From Physella acuta (Eukaryota; Mollusca; Gastropoda; Physidae): DNA of 64,000 bases. The DNA lies in NCBI RefSeq assembly GCF_028476545.1, contig NW_026731893.1, positions 992,001-1,056,000 of the forward strand, in the 5' to 3' direction. Position numbers and translations under genes: made by a program. Shown in pieces: positions 57,986 through 64,000 of this stretch; positions within the stretch are counted from its first letter, which is position 1, and each line of letters opens with the position of its first letter. Below the pieces are notes generated by a model, which searched no databases, was not told where the DNA came from, and saw nothing but the letters and a program-made list of their open reading frames with translations.

Positions 57986-58147
57986 GTAGACGTAGACGTA
58001 GACGTAGACGTAGACGTAGACGTAGACGTAGACGTAGACGTAGACGTAGACGTAGACGTAGACGTAGACGTAGACGTAGACGTAGACGTAGACGTAGACG
58101 TAGACGTAGACGTAGACGTAGACGTAGACGTAGACGTAGACGTAGAC
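57986..58147. repeat. (GTAGAC)27 hexanucleotide array
   Basis: 162 bases, 27 perfect copies of GTAGAC as read by eye. In all frames it gives dipeptide repeats (Val-Asp, Tyr-Val, Ser-Thr, Leu-Arg). The ORFs of 69-123 residues here are artefacts. Each unit contributes one CpG. Confidence 0.95.
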
Positions 58148-58212
58148 ACAACAGCAAACGAAAATAAAAAAAATCAAACGGAAGCGCACATGAACACTCA
58201 AACGATTAATCA

Positions 58213-58680
58213 ATATTTGCTTATGCGATGATACAGCACTAAGCAGCTTCAATCGATGAATTTTTTAAGTATCCATCTCAAAGCGGCTGTTTTACATACA
58301 TTAGAGCAGGGGTCTCCAAACTACGGCCCGCGGGCCGGATGCGGCCCTCGAGGTCCTTTCATCCGGCACGCGGAGATCTTTTTGTCCACGGAAAAAAAAC
58401 GTTTGATAGTGATGGCTGAAGAACTTTGCCCAGGAAAATCAAAGACATATTTGCTTATGCGATGATACAGCACTAAGCAGCTTCAATCGATGAATTTTTT
58501 AAGTATCCATCTCAAAGCGGCTGTTTTACATACATTAGAGCAGGGGTCTCCAAACTACGGCCCGCGGGCCGGATGCGGCCCTCGAGGTCCTTTCATCCGG
58601 CACGCGGAGATCTTTTTGTCCACGGAAAAAAAACGTTTGATAGTGATGGCTGAAGAACTTTGCCCAGGAAAATCAAAGAC
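58213..58680. repeat. 234-bp direct tandem duplication
   Basis: 58213-58446 and 58447-58680 appear identical. Each unit contains about 94 bp of host flank, the target sequence CATTAGAG and the left 140 bp of a CAGGGGTCTCC MITE. The duplication thus happened after the MITE inserted and is recent. It also duplicates the short ORF at 58256 and 58490, which is not a gene. Confidence 0.9.
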
Positions 58681-58759
58681 ATGCCTGGAACTAACTGGCC
58701 CCCGAACTGAAATTTTATAGTTAATGTGGCCCTCGGACTGAAAAGTTTGGAGACCCCTG
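58307..58759. mobile_element. hAT-type MITE (CAGGGGTCTCC family), partly duplicated
   Basis: Left end CAGGGGTCTCCAAACTAC occurs twice (58307 and 58541) because of the tandem duplication. Right end GGAGACCCCTG at 58759. The 8-bp target duplication CATTAGAG is at 58299-58306, 58533-58540 and 58760-58767. Shares TCCACGGAAAAAAAACG and GGCTGAAGAACTTTGCCCAG (inverted) with the element at 41900. Confidence 0.85.
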
Positions 58760-58767
58760 CATTAGAG

Positions 58768-59311
58768 TAATAGATACATTAAACGCAGCGTAGTTTATTA
58801 AATCAGATATGTGTATACATTTTCAACACGTTTGCAGCTGAATAAATGTTATCTATTCATGCTAATAAAATGTTCTAGTCATTCTTTGTTTCCTCGGTAT
58901 TTTCAGTGTCCGTAGTGAAAAAACTTTTATTAATATAAAGTCATTTCGAAACATGATCTTGTCTTTATAATTGTAATTCTTTTTAAAAACTCTTACAATC
59001 TTATAATTGAGGTTTTGTGGTAAAGCCTAACACATTATTGAACACAAATAAATTCATCCTTTTCACATAACCATTTATCAATCTGCTACATTTTTCTGCT
59101 AGACTAATATTCATAATTTTTCATCATATTATTTCATAACTTTAAGTCATGAGTTGAAACTGCTAAGGCTAGAGATGTAAATGAGAATTTCTTTGCATAT
59201 ATTTTCTTAGTTTTAAACCATTAACATATGCACTACCTTTACGATTGAGTTCTGTTAGATTAGTTAACTTGGCAAGCAGAGACGCTACATTAAGGCTAAC
59301 AGAGTATTGAT
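58768..59311. other. Spacer with duplicated block
   Basis: 58830-59010 matches the region upstream of the receptor pseudogene (50950-51180). No gene. Confidence 0.45.
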
Positions 59312-60299
<988 letters not shown>

Positions 60300-60432
60300 A
60301 TATGAAGGGAAGTTGTGGTCAGCACTTTGCCAAGCCGCCTTTACTATCCCTAACATGAGTTAAGTACCCAACGAACTCGAAACTTTCAGGTTTGAAGCCT
60401 AGCGCTCTATCGCTTAGGCCACGCCGTTCCCT
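60300..60432 (-). repeat. tRNA-derived SINE (GGCGGCTAGG family)
   Basis: Minus strand: GTGGCCTAAGCGATAGAGCG (A-box), GAAAGTTTCGAGTTCG (B-box region), GTTGGGTACTTAACTCATG, TTAGGGATAGTAAAGGCGGC and GTGCTGACCACAACTTCC. The clearest head of this family in the window. The 3' part recalls a conserved central domain of some animal SINEs, from memory only. Confidence 0.65.
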
Positions 60433-60597
60433 TATCTTACAAAATACTTGAGTAAAGGTGACTTACGGGAAAGAAGTAATAAAATTTCATGGACGTAAGT
60501 CTCTCTGTTAATACAATCAATTTAGTTTTCTCATTTATCGCGTATGCCATAAGTTAAATTTATTAATTTTAATTTTAGGAAATTAATAACTCAAATT

Positions 60598-60636
60598 TTC
60601 TTTAATTTACCTTCTAGCATATAGATCACTCTTCAG
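60598..60636 (+). other. Candidate 3' splice acceptors upstream of R6
   Basis: TCTTTAATTTACCTTCTAG ends at 60617 and ATCACTCTTCAG ends at 60636, 137-156 bases before the R6 ATG. Confidence 0.35.
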
Positions 60637-60773
60637 TACACCCTTGCCACCTGATAATGAAAATGTTCTCCTAGAAACATTATTGCTTCAGTTCTGAATT
60701 TTCCAATAATTAGATCCTAGTTCTATATATTTCGCAAATATAATAAAGGAAAAACGACCTTTAATAAAAACAA

Positions 60774-61862
60774 ATGGCGGACACGAACCCCACGGATCAT
60801 GACGAGATGATGAAAAAACTTGTAGAAGAAACAAGAGAGTTCCTGGTACCGGATTTGCTGCTTCGAAATTTGATGCTTTCGCTTAGCGTGATCCTCCACG
60901 GGGTGATATCTCTAGCAGGCGTCTTGTCCAACAGCGTCAACGTGCTCGTCTTCATTAGACTTGGTCTCAAGGACAGCATGAGTGTTGGACTTTGGGCGTT
61001 GTCGTTTACAGATCTTGTGGTGACGGCGTGTCAGCTAGCAGCTTGTGTGTGCTACCTTATCGCTTACGTGTACCCAAACACTCCCATTAGCCCTTGGTCT
61101 ATTGGCAGTTTTGTGTTAGGCTCAGTAAGGTATGTAGGTTATTTCATATCATGCTGGATAACTACAATCATTGCTTTAGAAAGGTGTTACTGTGTTGTAG
61201 CACCTTTTCGTGTGAAGCTTGTGTTTACAAAATCAAGATGTGTTGCATCCATCACGTTTATCTACATTATTCACGTTGGGATTGTTATACCGTTATTTAT
61301 TTATGATCCAATGGAGTGGGTTCTATACACCACAGGAGAAAAAGATGCAAACAGCAGCCTCATTTATTTCATGCAGTTTCAATGGACGTATACCCAGCTT
61401 GGCGCTCAATGGGACACTATCGTTAATATTGTAGAAGGAGTTGTACTTTCTTGTATCTCTCAAGTTCTCATACTCTTCTGTACTTTCTGGATGGTTTTCT
61501 CTCTAAAGACATCCTCAAAAATACGAAATCAATCAGCACTTAAAGAAATGGGAGATAATCATGAAAAGTCAGACAATCTTTCATCACGGGAAAGACGTCT
61601 TGTTAAAGTTGTAATTCTATTGGCTATCATACAGACTGTTTGCAGCGTGCCGAGGTTTATGGTCACAGCCGTGTATCACATATTTCCAGGCTGTGATCTT
61701 GGCGCTTACGACAATTTGATGACTCTAATTTGGGAAATGTCGTATATTTTCAGCACTATTTGTTGTACGAGCAATATTTTTGTGTACCTGAAGCTTAACG
61801 CTAATTTTAGACAACAATGTAAGTCAGTTTGTCGCATACATATTTGTTTTAGAAAGTTTTAA
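60774..61862 (+). CDS. Receptor R6: seven-transmembrane GPCR, candidate chemoreceptor
   Basis: 362 residues, MADTNPTDHDEMM start. Features as in R5: N53, D80, ERC 136-138, CSVP 290-293, NIFVY 334-338. The loop-2 sequon is NSS (193-195) where the others have NGT/NGS. The C-tail is the longest of the set and has two cysteines (CRIHIC), possible palmitoylation sites. R5 and R6 share long stretches of identical DNA, for example in ICL3 and TM6, so they are the most recent gene pair or have been converted. Bases 60909-60998 are identical to R1, R3 and R5. No AATAAA close to the stop. Confidence 0.93.
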   Translation: MADTNPTDHDEMMKKLVEETREFLVPDLLLRNLMLSLSVILHGVISLAGVLSNSVNVLVFIRLGLKDSMSVGLWALSFTDLVVTACQLAACVCYLIAYVYPNTPISPWSIGSFVLGSVRYVGYFISCWITTIIALERCYCVVAPFRVKLVFTKSRCVASITFIYIIHVGIVIPLFIYDPMEWVLYTTGEKDANSSLIYFMQFQWTYTQLGAQWDTIVNIVEGVVLSCISQVLILFCTFWMVFSLKTSSKIRNQSALKEMGDNHEKSDNLSSRERRLVKVVILLAIIQTVCSVPRFMVTAVYHIFPGCDLGAYDNLMTLIWEMSYIFSTICCTSNIFVYLKLNANFRQQCKSVCRIHICFRKF

Positions 61863-62166
<304 letters not shown>

Positions 62167-62447
62167 TCTAACATATTTTTATCGTCACAATAATTCAAAA
62201 TCTGAACTGTTAGCAAACATTATGACACATACATATTATATAGATGTATTGGTCACACAGGTAAAATGAGCGGGATTGTTACCCAAAGATAGTGTTGTGT
62301 GTATTCTTGGATCCTAAGTGACAACACCAGACATCTATACTTATAAGTTCGGTCCAAGACGCAGCACTGTCAATGGTAGTGATCCGAAGCTTATCCAAAT
62401 GAGAACCAACTTACGACATCGGCCAACACGTCTTAATCTTCTTTTTT

Positions 62448-63139
62448 ACTTTCTCGTATATACGAAGTATAGAGAAAGTCTGATAATCGTGCAAAAAAAA
62501 ATCGAGATTTTTGCAAATCTCGACGTTTTAAGGCTCCTTGAGTCGGAAAAGCATAGTTTTGCAATCTTGTCCGTATGTCTGTGTGTATGTGTGTCAGTGT
62601 GTCTGTGTGTATGTGTGTGTGTGTGTGTGTAAACACGACAACTTAAGTACCGTTACAGCTATGTTGATGAAATTTCATATACAAGTATTATATCCAAATC
62701 GTATATCCGTATCAACTTTTGAGCGATTTCCGATAACCGGAATTTTTTTCTACTTTGAATTTTTCAAAAGCCTATTATTTGATTACTATTTCAGATAGAT
62801 AAATGAAATTGCACATGTAAGTAAAAGATCTAATTTTCTACCCTCTATCAAATCTTGAGTAATTTCCATCGACCGGAAAGAGTAATTTACGCCATTTCCG
62901 ATTTCTCAAAAAAAAAAACGCATGTGAATTTATAAAACACTAATAATATTCCCCACTATTATGCACATTTTGTTTTGGCTTTCACTTGGTGTGCAATTTT
63001 TTTTTACGAGATTATATTCTATTATAAAATCTTTAAGTTTTAAAAATGGATTACAGATATTATCTGTGTCCTGAGTTGCCATCCCCCGTAGTTTTATTTT
63101 AGAATATTCGAGAAAGATTAGGGGAGATCATTCCCGGTT
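62448..63139 (-). mobile_element. Helentron-like interspersed repeat, copy 4 (family A)
   Basis: Inverse orientation to the other three copies. Starts ACTTTCTCGTATATACG, then GAGAAAGT, the CGAGATTT...AAATCTCG hairpin and a (GT)n/(TC)n microsatellite (about 62578-62630). It ends TATTCGAGAAAG, the stem-loop GGGAGATCATTCCC and GGTT. The ORFs at 62318-62798 are products of this repeat. Confidence 0.5.
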
Positions 63140-63536
63140 TATTTATTTTTTGAAGTTAAAATGGAATAGAAATTCCATTTATGTAAATATTTGGGAACAA
63201 TTCATGTCTTTGTTTTCATACAATTACTTTTGCGCTCCAAAATTGGTTTTCTTTTATTGCAATGAAAGTAATACTTTTAGTTTACACTCACTTAATGTTA
63301 ATTAAAATTAATAGTAAATTACATACGTTTTTGCACCACAATTTAACGATTCCGAATAAATGTGCATTAATGATTTAAAAATTACTGATTTTAAAAATCT
63401 AGAAAGTTTAATCAATTAAAAGAAAAACACGTTATACATTAATTATGTTTATGTTTATTTTAAAACAATAGGAATTAAAGTACAATCAGCATATCCAAGG
63501 ATCATAGAAACCAACACCTTATCAATATATATAAAA
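63140..63536. other. AT-rich intergenic DNA
   Basis: Nothing recognised. Confidence 0.4.
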
Positions 63537-64000
63537 AGCGCGATTTGTTTTTCTCTATATACGGTTTATAAAAATAAAAGTCTATTTTGATTTCACACTG
63601 TTCATCCGATAGCCATGAGACTTTGGGGAGTTCATTATACCACTCTAGGGAAGGGTTCTGTAAAAAAATAATTTTTAATTTCGCAAGGGCGGCGCCAGGG
63701 GAGGGTCCGATTTTTCTCTATTTACGGTATATAAAAATAATAAAAGTGAATTGCAGTGACACCGTTTATCCGATAGGCATGAGACTTTGTGGAGTTCATT
63801 ATAAAACACTAGGGAAGGGTTCTGTAAAAAAATCATTTTTAATTTCGCAAGGGCGGCGCCACGGGAGGGTGCGATTTTTCTCTATATACGGTTTATAAAA
63901 ATAAGTCGATTTTGGTGTGACACCGTTATCCGATAGCCATGATACTTTGGGGGAGTTGATTAGAACAATTCAGGGAAGGGTTCTGTAAAAGAACACCTTT
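63537..64000. repeat. Satellite of about 164 bp, at least 2.8 units, continues past the window
   Basis: TTCTCTATATACGG-type words recur at 63551, 63714 and 63878 (spacing 163 and 164). Each unit also has CCGATAGCCATGAGACTTTG, GGGAAGGGTTCTGTAAAA and CGCAAGGGCGGCGCC. Units differ by scattered substitutions. The 103-residue ORF here is the repeat translated in one frame. Confidence 0.9.

Noticed and set aside
57881-58252. ORFs of 69-123 residues with Val-Asp, Tyr-Val, Ser-Thr or Leu-Arg repeats
   Set aside because: All are readings of the GTAGAC hexanucleotide array in different frames.
58256-58720. Two ORFs starting with the same 60-odd residues (MNFLSIHLKAAVL...)
   Set aside because: A product of the 234-bp tandem duplication over a MITE end. 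No protein family recognised.
60300-60432. True tRNA gene
   Set aside because: A- and B-box-like sequences are present but a clean cloverleaf with acceptor stem is not, and the sequence continues into a shared SINE body.

Overview
The window looks like AT-rich nuclear DNA from a gastropod mollusc, probably a heterobranch (pulmonate-type) snail. This is inferred from a tandem family of single-coding-exon seven-transmembrane receptors of the kind described as candidate chemoreceptors in Aplysia and Biomphalaria, from dense microsatellites, and from many small animal-type DNA transposons, SINEs and Helitrons. There is no sign of prokaryotic gene organisation.

Host genes. The only convincing host genes are six intact rhodopsin-like GPCRs of 355-362 residues, named R1 to R6 here: R1 17154-18221 (+), R2 22025-23098 (-), R3 32725-33801 (+), R4 40642-41721 (+), R5 54090-55166 (+) and R6 60774-61862 (+). 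A broken seventh copy lies at about 51597-51850. R5 and R6 are the closest pair. R2 is the most diverged and the only one on the minus strand. All six lack the usual extracellular disulfide cysteines and share an N-glycosylation site in extracellular loop 2. R1, R3, R5 and R6 share a 90-base coding block with no differences, including silent sites, although flanking codons have diverged. Five of the six have a good candidate 3' splice site about 90-170 bases upstream of the ATG, suggesting a 5'-UTR intron. R1's candidate is further away.

Layout. 1-17 kb: repeats, including a hAT transposase remnant, several hAT-type MITEs, a 113-bp perfect inverted repeat and a 56-bp satellite of about 26 copies (14226-15700). 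17-24 kb: R1 and R2, separated by AT microsatellites and an 857-bp hAT element. 24-32 kb: an inverted pair of non-autonomous Helitrons, SINEs and nested MITEs. 32-42 kb: R3 and R4, whose upstream regions share sequence including a SINE, with Helitron-like and tandemly duplicated repeats between them. 42773-49677: a young, nearly whole Ty3/Gypsy-type LTR retrotransposon whose integrase lies before its reverse transcriptase (Gmr1-like order). 50-62 kb: the GPCR pseudogene, R5, a hexanucleotide array, a tandemly duplicated MITE and R6. 62-64 kb: a fourth copy of a Helentron-like repeat and a satellite of about 164 bp that runs off the end.

Together the receptors form an expanding cluster that grows by segmental duplication, appears to exchange sequence between paralogues, and is being spread apart by mobile-element insertions. 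Most other ORFs in the window are translations of microsatellites, poly-G/poly-C tracts or the opposite strand of real genes, and are not annotated as genes.
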